Source: Halolamina rubra
GTDB taxonomy: Archaea > Halobacteriota > Halobacteria > Halobacteriales > Haloferacaceae
Length of the DNA: 64,000 bases
Assembly: GCF_000739555.1 (NCBI RefSeq)
Contig: NZ_BBJN01000025.1
Coordinates: forward strand, 1 to 64,000
Reading direction: 5' to 3'
Of the stretch, positions 26,040 to 36,545 are shown piece after piece. The notes under the pieces are model-generated. The model was not told the DNA's origin. It saw only the letters and a program-made list of their open reading frames with translations, and ran no database searches. The position numbers were made by a program, and so were the translations under genes. How positions within the stretch are numbered: position 1 is the stretch's first letter; each line of letters begins with the position of its first letter.

Positions 26040-27968
26040 CTACTCCTCGAGGAAGTCGGGTTCGAGACGCTTCTCGCCGCGCTCGCTCTCGAGGTGTGCG
26101 CGGAACGCCTCGGGGTCGATGTCGTCGGCCTCGCGCTCGTAGCGGTCCCGGACCGAGATGGTGCCCGCTTCCTCCTCGTCGCTGCCGACGATGATCATGT
26201 ACGGCACGCGGTCGTCGTGGGCCTGCCGGATCTTCCGGCCGACCGTCCAGTCGCGGTCCTCGACCTCGACGCGGAACTCGTCGAGGTCGTTCTTCACGCG
26301 GTGTGCGTAGCCGAGCGCGTCGTCGGAAACGGGCAGGATGCGCACCTGCTCGGGCGCGAGCCAGAGCGGGAACTGCCCCTTGAAGTGCTCGATGAGGACG
26401 CCCATGAAGCGCTCGAAGGAGCCCAGCAGCGCTCGGTGGACCATCACCGGGTAGTGCTCGTCGTTGTCCTCGCCGACGTAGGTGAGCTCGAGGCGCCGCG
26501 GGATGTTGAAGTCGAGCTGCACGGTACCGACGGTCCAGCTGCGGCCGATGGCGTCCTCGGCGTCGATGGCGATCTTCGGGCCGTAGAACGCGGCCTCGCC
26601 GGCCTCGATCTCGTAGTCGAGCCCCTCGCCCGAGAGCGCGGCCTTCAGGGAGTCGGTGGCGTCGTCCCACATCTCGTCGGAGCCGACGGCGTTGTCGCCC
26701 TGGGTCTCGAGCTTGTAGCTGATGTCGAAGCCGAAGTCCTCGTAAATGTCCTTGACGACGCCGAGGGTGCTGCGGATCTCGCTCTCGATCTGGTCGGGGC
26801 GGATGAACGCGTGGCCGTCGTCCTGCGTGAACCCGCGCACGCGGAGCATCCCCGAGAGCTCGCCGGACTGCTCGTTGCGGTAGCAGGTGCCGAACTCCGA
26901 GAGCCGGATCGGGAGGTCGCGGTAGGAGTGGCTGGAGGTGTCGAACACGTGGGCGTGGTTCGCGCAGTTCATCGGCTTCAGGCCGTACTCGGTGTCGTCC
27001 TGCACCCAGTTGAACATCTCCCCGTTCTCGGTGAAGTTGTCGTAGTGGCCCGTCGGCTTCCAGAGCTCGGCCTTGTTGAGTTCGGGCGTCCACACCTCGT
27101 CGTAGCCGAGCTCGTCGTTCTTCTCGCGGATGTACTCCTCCAGTTCCCGCCGGATCGTCATCCCCGGGGGGTGGAAGTGGACACAGCCCGGCGAGTGGTC
27201 GGGGACGGAGAACAGGTCCATCTCCTTCCCGATGCGGCGGTGGTCGCGCTCCTCAGCCTCGTCGAGCATCTCGAGATACTCCTCGAGGTCGGACTCGGAC
27301 TCGAACGCCGTGCCGTACACCCGGGTGAGCGACTCGTTGTCCTCGTCGCCGCGCCAGTACGCCGAGGAGATGTTCAGCAGCTCGACGGCGCCGATCTCCC
27401 CGGTCGACTCGACGTGGGGGCCCTGACAGAGGTCCTCCCAGTCGTCCTGTCGGTAGAAGCTGACCGTCTCCTCGCCGGCGGCCTCCTCCTCGAGGATCTC
27501 GCGCTTGAACCGGTTGTCAGCGTACTGCTCGAGCGCCTCCTCGCGGGAGCGTTCGAGCCGCTCGATCTCGTAGTCGGCCTCGATGATCTCGGCCATCTCC
27601 GCCTCGATGGCGTCGAGGTCGTCGTCGTCGAGGTCGACGTTCGTCACGTCGTAGTAGAACCCGTCGTCGGTCTGCGGGCCGATGGTGAGCTTCGCCTCGG
27701 GGTGGAGTCGCTGCAGCGCCTGGGCGAACACGTGGGCGGCGGAGTGGCGCAGCACGTCGAGGTACTCGTCGGACTGGTCGGTGACGATCTCGAGTTGGGC
27801 GCCGTCGTGGAGCTGGTCCTCCTTCGCGACGAGTTCGCCGTCGACGACGCCGGCGACGGTGTCGTCCCCGAGTCCGGGGCCGATCTCGTAGGCGGCGTCC
27901 TCGACCGTGGCGTCCTCCGGGACGGAGAGCTCCGACCCGTCCGGCAGCACGACCGTGATCTGACTCAT
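26040..27968 (-). CDS. thrS: Threonyl-tRNA synthetase
   Basis: 642 residues, full length, of the bacterial-like architecture: TGS domain (1-65, [27 protein letters not shown]), the editing domain with the HxxxH-type motif [12 protein letters not shown] (about 74-85), then the class II catalytic core. Motif 2 is around [29 protein letters not shown], zinc/adenylate residues include KPMNCANHA, and the anticodon-binding domain ends the protein. Charges tRNA-Thr. Start [11 protein letters not shown] at 27968. Essential gene, apparently monocistronic. Confidence 0.97.
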   Translation of the reverse strand: MSQITVVLPDGSELSVPEDATVEDAAYEIGPGLGDDTVAGVVDGELVAKEDQLHDGAQLEIVTDQSDEYLDVLRHSAAHVFAQALQRLHPEAKLTIGPQTDDGFYYDVTNVDLDDDDLDAIEAEMAEIIEADYEIERLERSREEALEQYADNRFKREILEEEAAGEETVSFYRQDDWEDLCQGPHVESTGEIGAVELLNISSAYWRGDEDNESLTRVYGTAFESESDLEEYLEMLDEAEERDHRRIGKEMDLFSVPDHSPGCVHFHPPGMTIRRELEEYIREKNDELGYDEVWTPELNKAELWKPTGHYDNFTENGEMFNWVQDDTEYGLKPMNCANHAHVFDTSSHSYRDLPIRLSEFGTCYRNEQSGELSGMLRVRGFTQDDGHAFIRPDQIESEIRSTLGVVKDIYEDFGFDISYKLETQGDNAVGSDEMWDDATDSLKAALSGEGLDYEIEAGEAAFYGPKIAIDAEDAIGRSWTVGTVQLDFNIPRRLELTYVGEDNDEHYPVMVHRALLGSFERFMGVLIEHFKGQFPLWLAPEQVRILPVSDDALGYAHRVKNDLDEFRVEVEDRDWTVGRKIRQAHDDRVPYMIIVGSDEEEAGTISVRDRYEREADDIDPEAFRAHLESERGEKRLEPDFLEE

Positions 27969-28039
27969 ACGGCACGCAACTGGCCGCGGGGATTAAGAGT
28001 TGACGAGACGCGCCCGCGGACCGTGGCACTGCCGACCAC

Positions 28040-28978
28040 TCAGATGTCGATCGCGTCGCCGCCCGCGGCGCGGTCGATCCCGAGGACGAACGCGGCGCCG
28101 ACGACCGCTGCCGCGGCGAAGGCGCCGATCGCGGCCGTCGTCCACCCGGCCTCGAGCCGGGTCGCGGTCTGGACCACCGGCGCCCTGAGCGCGCCGACGA
28201 CCAGCGCGACGAGGAACGTCATCGTCGCCGCCTGCCGGTGTTCGAGCGCCCACCTGACCGCGTGGGCGACCGTGAACAATCCGACGACGCCGCCCGCGAG
28301 GAAGGTGAGGATCGTCGGCGTCTCGCCCGGGATCGTTGCCGGATCGCCGGTGACGATCCCGAGCAGGGCGTCGACGAAGTCGCTCAGGTGGTCGATCATG
28401 TACTCGTACTGGCCGAGCAGGAGCAGGAGCAGCGAGCCCGACACGCCGGGCAGGATCATCGCGGTCACGGCGATCGACCCCGCGAGGAACGTGACGGGGA
28501 GCCCGTGGCCGAGCGCGCCCGCCGCCCGCCCGGAGAGCAGGAAGGCGACCGCGAACCCGGCGACTGCGGCGGCCTGCTGGCCGCGGGTGTCGAACTGCAT
28601 CTCGCCGCGCAGCAGCCACGCCGAGGCGCCGATCAAGCCGAAGAACCCGCCGAACGTCGCCGCCGGGTACGCCGCCATCGCGTGCTCGAGCAGGCGCGAG
28701 ACGGTGACGATCGCGGTCGCGATCCCCAGCCCCAGCGCGGCGAGGAACAGCCCGTCGATCTCGCGGAACGCGTCGACGGCGTCGGCTCGACGGTCGGGCA
28801 GCGGCGCCGCGACGATGTCGAACAGTCGGTCGGGTTCGACGGCGGTGATCGCGGCGATCAGTCGGGGGTAGATCCCCGTCAGCAGCGCGATGGTCCCCCC
28901 CGAGACGCCGGGCACCGCGTCCGCGGCGCCCATCGCGATCCCGCGGAGGTAGACGCCCAGGGAGTCCCGTCCGCGCAT
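28040..28978 (-). CDS. DUF368-family polyisoprenoid-phosphate transporter candidate (PopT-like)
   Basis: 312 residues and about 8-9 membrane segments. The DUF368 signature GIAMGAADAVPGVSGGTIALLTGIYPRLI is at the N-terminus, and the internal repeat ALPGVSGS-like LPGVSGSLLLLLLGQYE occurs in the second half, as in bacterial PopT proteins that return undecaprenyl phosphate across the membrane. Its ATG shares a base with the aglB stop (TGATG), so the two are translationally coupled. By analogy it could flip dolichol phosphate back after AglB releases the lipid carrier. The family assignment is firm; the substrate is inference. Confidence 0.85.
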   Translation of the reverse strand: MRGRDSLGVYLRGIAMGAADAVPGVSGGTIALLTGIYPRLIAAITAVEPDRLFDIVAAPLPDRRADAVDAFREIDGLFLAALGLGIATAIVTVSRLLEHAMAAYPAATFGGFFGLIGASAWLLRGEMQFDTRGQQAAAVAGFAVAFLLSGRAAGALGHGLPVTFLAGSIAVTAMILPGVSGSLLLLLLGQYEYMIDHLSDFVDALLGIVTGDPATIPGETPTILTFLAGGVVGLFTVAHAVRWALEHRQAATMTFLVALVVGALRAPVVQTATRLEAGWTTAAIGAFAAAAVVGAAFVLGIDRAAGGDAIDI

Positions 28979-31900
28979 CAGTTCGTCGCTCGGGCCGTCG
29001 GGGCGAACGCGTCAGTCAGCGCGCCAGTGTCGTCGACGCTCCCGGCGTCCGTGGAGTCACCGTCGGTCGTCGAGTCGAGCGTGACCGAGTCCGGGGCCGT
29101 GACGCTGCTGGTGTTGCTGTCGTTCTGTGCGCCCTCGGGCGCCTGCGAGCGCTCCTCGAGGGTGATCTGCTTGGGCTCCTCGTCGACGCCCAGCACCTTC
29201 CCCTCGGAGACGTCGAACTCCTGGCCGTACTGGATCGTGTAGCCGGACTCGTTCGTCGTCGACGGCGTCGTCACGGTGTAGCTGGAGTTCGCGCGGACGC
29301 TGACGTTCGTGTAGCCGTTCTCCGGGCCGAACTCGTCGTAGCCCGTCGTCGAGTACGGCAGCGTCATCGTGAACTCGCCGTCCTCGTTCGTCTGGGCCTG
29401 CTGCGTGTAGACGAACGTGGAGTTCGAGTTCGGCATCCGCATCTCCACGGAGGCGGTCACCTCGGTGTTCGCGGGCGCCCCGGAGCCCTGCACGGTCGCA
29501 CCGGGCACCTTCTCGAACGTCTTCACCCAGTTGGGCGACGTGGCCGAGGTCTGGTAGATCAGCCCGTAGAGCTGGTCGCCGGCCATCTGGGCCTGTCGCC
29601 GGTCGTTCAGCTGGAAGTTGGGGTTCTGTGCCTCGCTGGCGTGGGCCAGCCGGTAGTGCTCCAGCGCGGGCACGTCCTCGCTCGGGAACGGCCCGACGCC
29701 GCCGATCTGGGCGCTGCCGTCCTCCTCGACGTACTCCTCGGCGGCGGTCATGTTGGGGAAGCGCTTGACCATCGACTCGTTGTCGCCGACCGTTCGGACC
29801 TCGACGGTGCTACCGTCGGCGGCGGTCAGTTCGCGGGTCTCCCAGTCGACGACGATCGGCTGGGCCTCCTGTGCGGAGCCGTGGTAGCGGTACAGCCGCA
29901 CCATCAGGCTGTCGTAGTAGCGCTGCTCGTACAGCTGCGAGCGCATGTCGACGAACGTGCCGCGCTCGGTCTCCCGCAGGCTGTACACCGTCTCCGCGAA
30001 GTCGCCGTAGGAGACGTTCTCGTCGTCGTAGAACGTCACCGGCGCGCTGAACTTCGAGGTGACCGAGGCCATCTGGTAGTCGACCATCACGTAGCGGGTC
30101 TCCTCACCCGGCTGGGCGCGACGGTCGAGCACCTCCTGGGCCTGGCTCTCGTTCGGTGCGAGCAGGTAGTTCGCGGCGTTGGTCGCGCCCTGCTGGAACG
30201 GGTTGGCGTTCGGGATCCGCTCGCTCTGCGTGGTGATCCAGTGGCCGTAGTCCCACCAGGACATCACGCCGTATGCGCCCTCGGGGTACTCGAAGTCGTC
30301 AGTCCGCTCGTAGGCGCCGTAGTACTCCATCTGATCGGCGTTGCCGGCGCCGCCGAGGTTCCCCTCTTCGGGGGTGTTGTTCTGCATCCAGTCGAACGTC
30401 CCCTGCCAGGCGAGCACCGAGCCAGGCCCGGTGTTGTTGCCAGTCTGGACGGAAGTCGCCGTCTGCGTCCCCTGGCTCCCCGCACCGCCGCCGAGCGTCA
30501 CCGGGACCGCGAGCACGGGTGCGGCGACGAGCAGGAGGACGGCCGCGATGGTGAGCACCTGGTGGCCCTCCAGCTCCTCGACGAACATGATCGCCGAGAC
30601 CAGCACGGCCGCGGCGACGACGATCGCCGCGAGCGTCTGGTCGAGCAGCAGCAGGGCGAACACGACCGGGACCGTCGCGAACCCGATCGTGCGGACCTCG
30701 AGGTCGGCCGCCGCGAGCGCGGCGTCGACGTCGATGTACTCGAGCACGCGCGCGAACAGGTACGCGTTGGCGACGACGACGACGATGGCGAGGTAGTAGT
30801 TGAACCGCACCTGGGTGAACGCCATCGAAGTGATGAACGCCGCCCAGACCACGAACAGCAGGTCGGTCGACTCGTACTCCGCGACCAGCGGCGCGCCGGC
30901 GAGGAGTGCAGCGACGACGAGCAGGCCGAGCACCTGCTGGTCGACGCCGACGGCGCCGCCGACGACGCTCGGCAGCGGCGTCAGGAAGATCAGTGCGGTG
31001 ATGACGAGGCTCCCGCCGAGGTAGCTGTACGCTCGCTGGGTCCCCTTCCGAATCAGGGGCCGGGCGTGCATGAACACGACACCCAGGACCGCCGTGAAGA
31101 ACGTGATCCCATACTCCAGCACGACGCGCTCGGACGCGGAGTTGAGCCCGTACTGCTGGATGGAGGTCTGGCTGATGAACGGCTGGGCCTCCGAGATGGT
31201 GCGGGTTGCGGCGCCCGCGCTGAAGCCGACGATGCGGAGGAGGTTCGCAGCGACCCTGTCGAACAGCCCCGACGCGACGACGGAAATGATCAGGGTTCCG
31301 ACGATCCCCAACCCGAGAACCGCGACCGGGTAGTACGTCGTGTCGAGGTCCTCGCGCTCCCAGTAGCGTGCGAGCCAACAGAGGAACACGCCCGCGGCAG
31401 CCACCGAGAGGGCGGCCAACGGCTGGAGCAGCGAGAGCGTCGTCGTCGAGGTGTCGAACGTGTCGATCGCGAGCAGGCTCATCAGCGCGGTGACCAGCAT
31501 CGCCACCGTCACCGCGAACGCGACCGGTTCGGGCGTGTCGCCGTGAACGACGTCGGTGACGACGTTCAGGACGAGGAACAGGCCGACGATGCCGACCAGG
31601 AACACGGCTGGCGGCCAGGCCCAAAGGAACAGGCCGACGAGGACCCCGGCTGCGAGTGACCACGCGAGGGGCTCCTTCAGCGTGTCGAGTTCGCGGGACT
31701 CGATCAGCTCCTCGCGGATCACCTCCCAGACGGGCATCGTCCGGTCGGCGACGGCGACGGCGCCGAACAAGCCGACCATCGCGAGCCCCATGAAGAACGG
31801 CTCCGCGGCGTTGTGGTCAGCGGCGCCGACGAGGGTTCGCTGGAGGAACAGCCCCGGGAGGAGGGCGAGGAGGAGGACACCGAACAGGCCGCCGATGCGG

Positions 31901-32337
31901 CTACTGAACCGATTTCCGATGAAGTAGACGGGGACGACCGCGAGCGCGCCGAACACCGCTGGTGCGACGAGCAGCGTCTTGGCGATGAGGGTGTCGGTCG
32001 GGGACCCGAGGCCGATAATCAGGGCGACGAGGGCGATCAACTGGTCGTAGAGGGTACCGAACTGGCCGACGAAGTTCCCGATCGGAAAACCAGTCCAGAT
32101 GTCGTACGGGATCGCGGAGGGGAAGTTACGGACGATGTAGTTCGTTTCGCGGAGGTGGTACCAGGCGTCGTTGCCCGAGAAGTACACTTCGCCGTTCTGG
32201 ATGAAGCGGGAGTAGCTCTGCATCCGGACCCAGAACATCCACGCCATCGCGAGGAGGAGTGCGGGGACGTGGTACCAGTCGACCGCAGTGTCGCGGAACG
32301 ACTGGAGGAAGTCGTCGCTTTCGCTGCGCGAACTCAT
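28978..32337 (-). CDS. aglB: Oligosaccharyltransferase AglB (STT3 family)
   Basis: 1119 residues. Transfers the lipid-linked glycan to Asn of N-X-S/T sequons on exported proteins. About 13 N-terminal membrane segments carry the first external-loop motif SGNDAWYHLRE (catalytic metal Asp) and AADHNAAEPFF (DxD-like/Glu region). The periplasm-facing C-terminal domain has the sequon-binding WWDYG motif (MSWWDYGHWITT). A long C-terminal extension (about residues 900-1119) has beta-rich repeats and a Thr/Asp-rich tail. Start ATG 32337 (MSSRSESDDFL); an AT-rich box AAACCTTATCC about 30 nt upstream is a probable TATA. Confidence 0.95.
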   Translation of the reverse strand: MSSRSESDDFLQSFRDTAVDWYHVPALLLAMAWMFWVRMQSYSRFIQNGEVYFSGNDAWYHLRETNYIVRNFPSAIPYDIWTGFPIGNFVGQFGTLYDQLIALVALIIGLGSPTDTLIAKTLLVAPAVFGALAVVPVYFIGNRFSSRIGGLFGVLLLALLPGLFLQRTLVGAADHNAAEPFFMGLAMVGLFGAVAVADRTMPVWEVIREELIESRELDTLKEPLAWSLAAGVLVGLFLWAWPPAVFLVGIVGLFLVLNVVTDVVHGDTPEPVAFAVTVAMLVTALMSLLAIDTFDTSTTTLSLLQPLAALSVAAAGVFLCWLARYWEREDLDTTYYPVAVLGLGIVGTLIISVVASGLFDRVAANLLRIVGFSAGAATRTISEAQPFISQTSIQQYGLNSASERVVLEYGITFFTAVLGVVFMHARPLIRKGTQRAYSYLGGSLVITALIFLTPLPSVVGGAVGVDQQVLGLLVVAALLAGAPLVAEYESTDLLFVVWAAFITSMAFTQVRFNYYLAIVVVVANAYLFARVLEYIDVDAALAAADLEVRTIGFATVPVVFALLLLDQTLAAIVVAAAVLVSAIMFVEELEGHQVLTIAAVLLLVAAPVLAVPVTLGGGAGSQGTQTATSVQTGNNTGPGSVLAWQGTFDWMQNNTPEEGNLGGAGNADQMEYYGAYERTDDFEYPEGAYGVMSWWDYGHWITTQSERIPNANPFQQGATNAANYLLAPNESQAQEVLDRRAQPGEETRYVMVDYQMASVTSKFSAPVTFYDDENVSYGDFAETVYSLRETERGTFVDMRSQLYEQRYYDSLMVRLYRYHGSAQEAQPIVVDWETRELTAADGSTVEVRTVGDNESMVKRFPNMTAAEEYVEEDGSAQIGGVGPFPSEDVPALEHYRLAHASEAQNPNFQLNDRRQAQMAGDQLYGLIYQTSATSPNWVKTFEKVPGATVQGSGAPANTEVTASVEMRMPNSNSTFVYTQQAQTNEDGEFTMTLPYSTTGYDEFGPENGYTNVSVRANSSYTVTTPSTTNESGYTIQYGQEFDVSEGKVLGVDEEPKQITLEERSQAPEGAQNDSNTSSVTAPDSVTLDSTTDGDSTDAGSVDDTGALTDAFAPTARATN

Positions 32338-32459
32338 TGGCGTGAATCGTAGCAAAAGGGGGATAAGGTTTGTGAAAGAGCGGGCGTTTAGCTAAGAAGC
32401 CACACGTCAAAGGAAGGGAAATTATCGAATTGACCATCACGCGACCATTCGTCTTGGAA

Positions 32460-33991
32460 CTACGATGTGGGGGTGATGTCGGAGAACACACTCCATGCCG
32501 TTGTTCGGAAGTGCTTACTGATAACAAAGAGAACGCCGAAGTACGTACCACCACCAAGGGAGAGTAGCGCGATCAGTTCGATCCATCCCCCGATCGGGGC
32601 GATGCGATCGCCCGCGACGGAGACGATCGCGAACATTACACTAGCACTGATCCACTGCTCAGCCATGGGACGGGTCAGTACAAAACGATCAAATACGGAG
32701 CGTGCGACAGCCTGATAGGCAACGAAACGAATTGCCTCGGCGACGATCGTTGCCGCAACACACCCAGCAGCCCATAGGTGACGCCAAGAGCATACACCAG
32801 AGGGAGGTGGATGAGAACAGTGAGAAGACTCACCCGGAATCGAAGGTCAGGGCGATTCATTCCGTCCAATACGGCCTCGAACGGCATCTTGTACACGTTG
32901 AACACTTGGAACAGGGCTAATCCGACAAGCGCGGGCCATGCCGGAGCGAAGTCCTCACGGAGCAGGTAGACGAGCAACGTTTCCGGCGGGAGCGCAAGCG
33001 CCCCCAAAAATAATGGTGCAGCGATGAGCCCGACATACGACATCGCATTGCGGAGGTCGTGCTGGACATCTTCGCCGAGCGAAGACAGTCCGCTCGCCTT
33101 CACTACCAGTGAATCGCCGATACTGATAGCAACGAGTGTGGCTGGCATCGTCACACGGATAGCTGCCTCGTAGTATCCAACGACGGTACTTCCCGCTAGG
33201 AACCCCAGGATCATAGGGTCCATGCGAGTGTAGAGATTATCGACCAGTGCGTTCGGAACGCTCCAGCGCGCAAATGAGAGTGTCGATCGCACGGTTTCAC
33301 GAGTCGGTATACGCGGTCGAACACCGATCAGCAGGAATCCGAGTAATCCGGTGATGATTGTCGCCCCGACTAGTCCACCCATAAGGCCGACCGCGCCGTA
33401 GCCCATCATTATTAGCGCCACCTGTCCACCGAGCGTGAGAACGCTCCGGAGTGTATCCACCCAGAAGGACGCCCCGGGCTTGCCGATGCCAGCGTAGATA
33501 CGGTTCGTCAGGGTAAACAGGCCAAGTGAGCCGACGATCGCGACACCGCCATACGCGTATCTGACTGGGCCGAGTTCGGCACGAATGATCCCTTCGAGTA
33601 GGTAGACACCCACGAGGAGAGCGCCTGTAAAGGATATCAGTACGAGAAGTCCCAAACCAAGGTATCGCTCTACTTCGGCCTCGACTTCTGCGACACGCTT
33701 CTTGATGGCGTTCGAGACACCGCCCATCCCTTGCACAAGGAACTTGGCGACAGCTAATACGAAGTAGTAGAGCCCGATCCCAGCCGGGCCGAGAGTCTGT
33801 CCGAAATAAACGAACCCTAAGAACCCAGTCGCCGTCAGGAACACCTTAGCGAGTAGGGCTACGGCAGCCTCTCGCCCCATACTCAATCCCGCAGTATCGG
33901 ACTCAAGAGCCTCGGAGGACGGAGTATCCGTTGATGAATCAGTTCCATCGGGCGATTCTTCACCCCGTTTGGACGGCCCCTCGTCCGGCAT
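32460..33991 (-). pseudogene. Polysaccharide/oligosaccharide-lipid flippase (Wzx/MATE-like), 1-base frameshift
   Basis: Membrane protein of the polysaccharide-transport family that would flip lipid-linked glycans. The first 415 residues have an acidic N-terminal tail and about 11 membrane segments (MGREAAVALLAKVFLTATGFLGFVYFG; MDPMILGFLAGSTVVGYYEAA). After YALGVTYGLLG the frame fails. The expected VVAATIVAEAIRFVAYQA ... FVLTRPMAEQWISASVMF ... SDITPTS continues in another frame to 32460. One added base near 32762 gives about 510 residues, normal for Wzx. Base composition is visibly more AT-rich than the neighbours, suggesting transfer. ATG 33991 overlaps the AlkP-1 stop (TAATG). AglR of Haloferax belongs to the same broad class. 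Confidence 0.8.
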
Positions 33992-35526
33992 TACTCGAGA
34001 TAACCCAGATCGGCGAGTCGGTCCTCTACAGCTTGATCCCGCTCCGAGTCGTCCAGCATCTCGCGCGTCCGTGGCGTCGGAAGCTCTTCCGAAGCCAGAT
34101 AGCTCGGTTGTCGATCTTCGACAATGATGTCGGTACGTGCTTTCCCGTCGAACTCGGGGGAGAGAGGCTGGCCGACTGCATGCATGACCGTCGGAAGCAC
34201 GTCCACGACCGACATCCCTTCCACCTCTCCAGAGCCAAACAGGGGCCCACGGGCGGCGAACAGCCCACGGTACCGATGGTTGAAGTTGTTCGTGTCGCTC
34301 GCGTACCCGCCAGTAGGTGACTCAAGTGTCGTTGGGTAGTGTCCGGGTGCTGGTCGAGCAATGAGGTCTGGAGTCCACTCGCCCGGATCGTTATAGGCCT
34401 CGTCAGCCGTTAGAACAGCCCGGAAAAGGTCGTTGCCGTCCTCGTCGGTCAGAGCAGAGATACGTTCCTGTAACTCGGCGATGAGTTCGGTTGGATCGTC
34501 CACAGTCGGGTGATCGAAGCGGTCGTCGTTGACGAAGACACAGCCGTATCGGAGCTGCCACGCTCGTGAATTCGGGTAGTCGATCGTGGGCGTCGCAGCC
34601 TCCTGAAGGCTCTGTCCCGCATCGGTCGCAATGATGTAGTTGTAGGCCTGCCTCATGCGCTCGAAGAGCCAGTCCGAGCGTTTCGCCAGTCGTTTCGCGG
34701 TGCCAACTGCCAACTTGGCCGTTCGTGAGGCGTCGTCGTTTTGTTTCGTGGCGAGGTATCCTTCCTCCTGCAGCCAGTCCGATAGGTGAATGTTCGTGTG
34801 CTTGTACTCAAAGCCGTGGTCACTCATCAGTACGACGTTGTCAGCCATCTCCGCGAGGTCCGCCGCACAGGAGTCGACCGTCTCCAGCAGTCGCCGGTAG
34901 TACGGGCCACGAGTGGCGTCGTCCGAGAAGTTCGATAGAAGATGTCCTGCCCAGTCGGGTGTCGAAAAGAGGCAGAACCCCACCTCCGGATCGTACTTCT
35001 GGAAGGCTTCCTTCGCGAAGTCTCGACGCCGCCGAGTGATCTCACAGACGTGGTCGAAGTAATCGTCCGGACGTGCTTTCTTGGCCTTGTCGTGGTCGAG
35101 AACGTAGTCGTCGAAGGTGTCCAACTCCTGCAGGTGATTGGGGACCGCGTCTTCCTTGTCCTTCGCCATCATGGCCGCGACGAGGTGGCTGTTCTCGCCC
35201 GTCGGGACTCGTCCGATCGATCCGGGGAGGTTGATGAATATTGAGTCGTCAAGCAGGTCGTACGCAGCGGCGTCCTTCGTATTCGTTTCCAATGTGTCCC
35301 GTTCGTAGTTCGGGAGACGGCGAATCATGTTCGGCCGACCGTGACTTCCCGGATCCTTTCCAGTCGCGAACGACGTCCACGCCGGGAGCGTCGTCGGGGT
35401 ATCGACACTCATCAAGTCACCAGAAATACCGGATTCGAAAACCGTGGACAGATACTCAGGTTCGATATCGAACCGGTCGAGCATATTGAAGGAGAGACCG
35501 TCCAATCCGAGGACGAGCAGCTTCAT
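33991..35526 (-). CDS. AlkP-superfamily phosphodiesterase/phosphomutase-like enzyme (AlkP-1)
   Basis: 511 residues. The N-terminal metal Asp is in LLVLGLDGLSF; the nucleophile region is TPTTLPAWTSFATGKDPG, with Thr at the catalytic position; the metal site is LMSDHGFEYKHTNIHLSDWL. The pattern matches the cytosolic AlkP phosphohydrolase/phosphomutase group (COG3379-type). There is no signal peptide, so it should act inside the cell. It ends RLADLGYLE, a tail shared with the other AlkP proteins here. Start ATG 35526 (MKLLVLGLDG); an upstream in-frame start at 35541 would add five residues. Translationally coupled to the flippase gene (TAATG). Confidence 0.8.
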   Translation of the reverse strand: MKLLVLGLDGLSFNMLDRFDIEPEYLSTVFESGISGDLMSVDTPTTLPAWTSFATGKDPGSHGRPNMIRRLPNYERDTLETNTKDAAAYDLLDDSIFINLPGSIGRVPTGENSHLVAAMMAKDKEDAVPNHLQELDTFDDYVLDHDKAKKARPDDYFDHVCEITRRRRDFAKEAFQKYDPEVGFCLFSTPDWAGHLLSNFSDDATRGPYYRRLLETVDSCAADLAEMADNVVLMSDHGFEYKHTNIHLSDWLQEEGYLATKQNDDASRTAKLAVGTAKRLAKRSDWLFERMRQAYNYIIATDAGQSLQEAATPTIDYPNSRAWQLRYGCVFVNDDRFDHPTVDDPTELIAELQERISALTDEDGNDLFRAVLTADEAYNDPGEWTPDLIARPAPGHYPTTLESPTGGYASDTNNFNHRYRGLFAARGPLFGSGEVEGMSVVDVLPTVMHAVGQPLSPEFDGKARTDIIVEDRQPSYLASEELPTPRTREMLDDSERDQAVEDRLADLGYLE

Positions 35527-35582
35527 GTCTACCTCACTCACCGGGACTGAAGTCAGTCTGTCGATCCGGTAACGAGGGGCCC

Positions 35583-36506
35583 CTACTCCATATAGCCGAG
35601 GTCTCGCAGGCGTTCGCTGACTGTCTCGTCCGACGCTGAGTCGTCTATCGCCTCGCCATCCTCGATCTCGATCTCGGGGCGATCGTCACTCTCCCGTACG
35701 TGCCACGGGACCTTCGTGAGCTCGTCGACGTGGACCCCGATTCGGTGGCTGTAGTAACGGACGGGAAGTGGTGCCGCCCGCTCACCGAGCATTTCGCCGT
35801 GATCAGCGGTGACGACGAACCGCCCCTGGATGTCGTCAAGCAACTCCGCCGCGGCATCCAGCGCGAGGTCGGCGTTCTCTTCGTACGCCTTTCGGAACTC
35901 CTCGCGCGACGTGAACTCATGGAAAACATCGTTGACCAGCTCCGAGAAGAACCCACGTCGCTCGTCCGGTCCGGTCCCCATATCCAGTTCGCGTCCGGTC
36001 GGGCCAATGAACGGTGGGTGGGGTTGGTTGTAGTGGAAGAGTAATCGCTTGTTGGGGTACTCTGCCGCTGCTTCGAGACACGCGTCAGTCATGTCCTCCG
36101 GATGGACGGTGTGGAGATCGTCGTCCCATCGATCCTGCCAGACGTTCCACACGGCGTGGAACTCCGTGTTCAGTTCGTCGTGGTAGCGGTAGAACTGGGG
36201 GTTCGCAGTGATGTAGACAGTGTCGTGCAGTTCGCGGTTCTGGAAGTTGCCGAAGAGGAATTCGACAGTCCCTCCACCCCGGGAGGTGCGAGTCTCCAAT
36301 CGACCGGGCAACTCCGATCTGTCGGCGAAAGTGTCGTACCGGAACGAGTCCAGAATTGCCAGGGCATCCCAGTCCTCCTCGAAGATGTCCACGCCATCGG
36401 GGTTGTAGTACGCTCCGTGTTTCCGGCGGTTGTAGACAGCGTTGACTTCCATCAACGCTTCGCGCGGACGGCGTATTCCTCGTCGAATCTCTTCGAGGCC
36501 ATACAT
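35583..36506 (-). CDS. Short AlkP-superfamily (sulfatase-like) protein (AlkP-2)
   Basis: 307 residues, much shorter than its neighbours. DWDALAILDSFRYDTF provides the first metal Asp and VTADHGEMLGERAAPL the Asp-His metal pair; LLFHYNQPHPPFIG is the His region of sulfatase-like folds. The usual Cys/Ser-x-Pro-x-Arg formylglycine site is absent; TSRGGGTVEFLFGNF occupies that place. Without a signal peptide it is probably cytosolic, although the first 30 residues are basic and might lie on the membrane. C-terminus RLRDLGYME. Downstream of AlkP-3 by 39 nt and upstream of AlkP-1 by 56 nt, so probably one operon. Substrate unknown. Confidence 0.75.
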   Translation of the reverse strand: MYGLEEIRRGIRRPREALMEVNAVYNRRKHGAYYNPDGVDIFEEDWDALAILDSFRYDTFADRSELPGRLETRTSRGGGTVEFLFGNFQNRELHDTVYITANPQFYRYHDELNTEFHAVWNVWQDRWDDDLHTVHPEDMTDACLEAAAEYPNKRLLFHYNQPHPPFIGPTGRELDMGTGPDERRGFFSELVNDVFHEFTSREEFRKAYEENADLALDAAAELLDDIQGRFVVTADHGEMLGERAAPLPVRYYSHRIGVHVDELTKVPWHVRESDDRPEIEIEDGEAIDDSASDETVSERLRDLGYME

Positions 36507-36545
36507 GCGTGGGACGATTCGGGACGTGGGCTTGCCTCTTGTGGT

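Noticed and set aside
26094-28871. 925-codon plus-strand frame opposite thrS and DUF368
   Set aside because: Val/Arg/Glu-rich shadow; thrS and DUF368 have complete domain signatures on the other strand.
29641-31659. 672-codon frame antisense to aglB
   Set aside because: Charged shadow sequence with no domain; AglB is full length with WWDYG.
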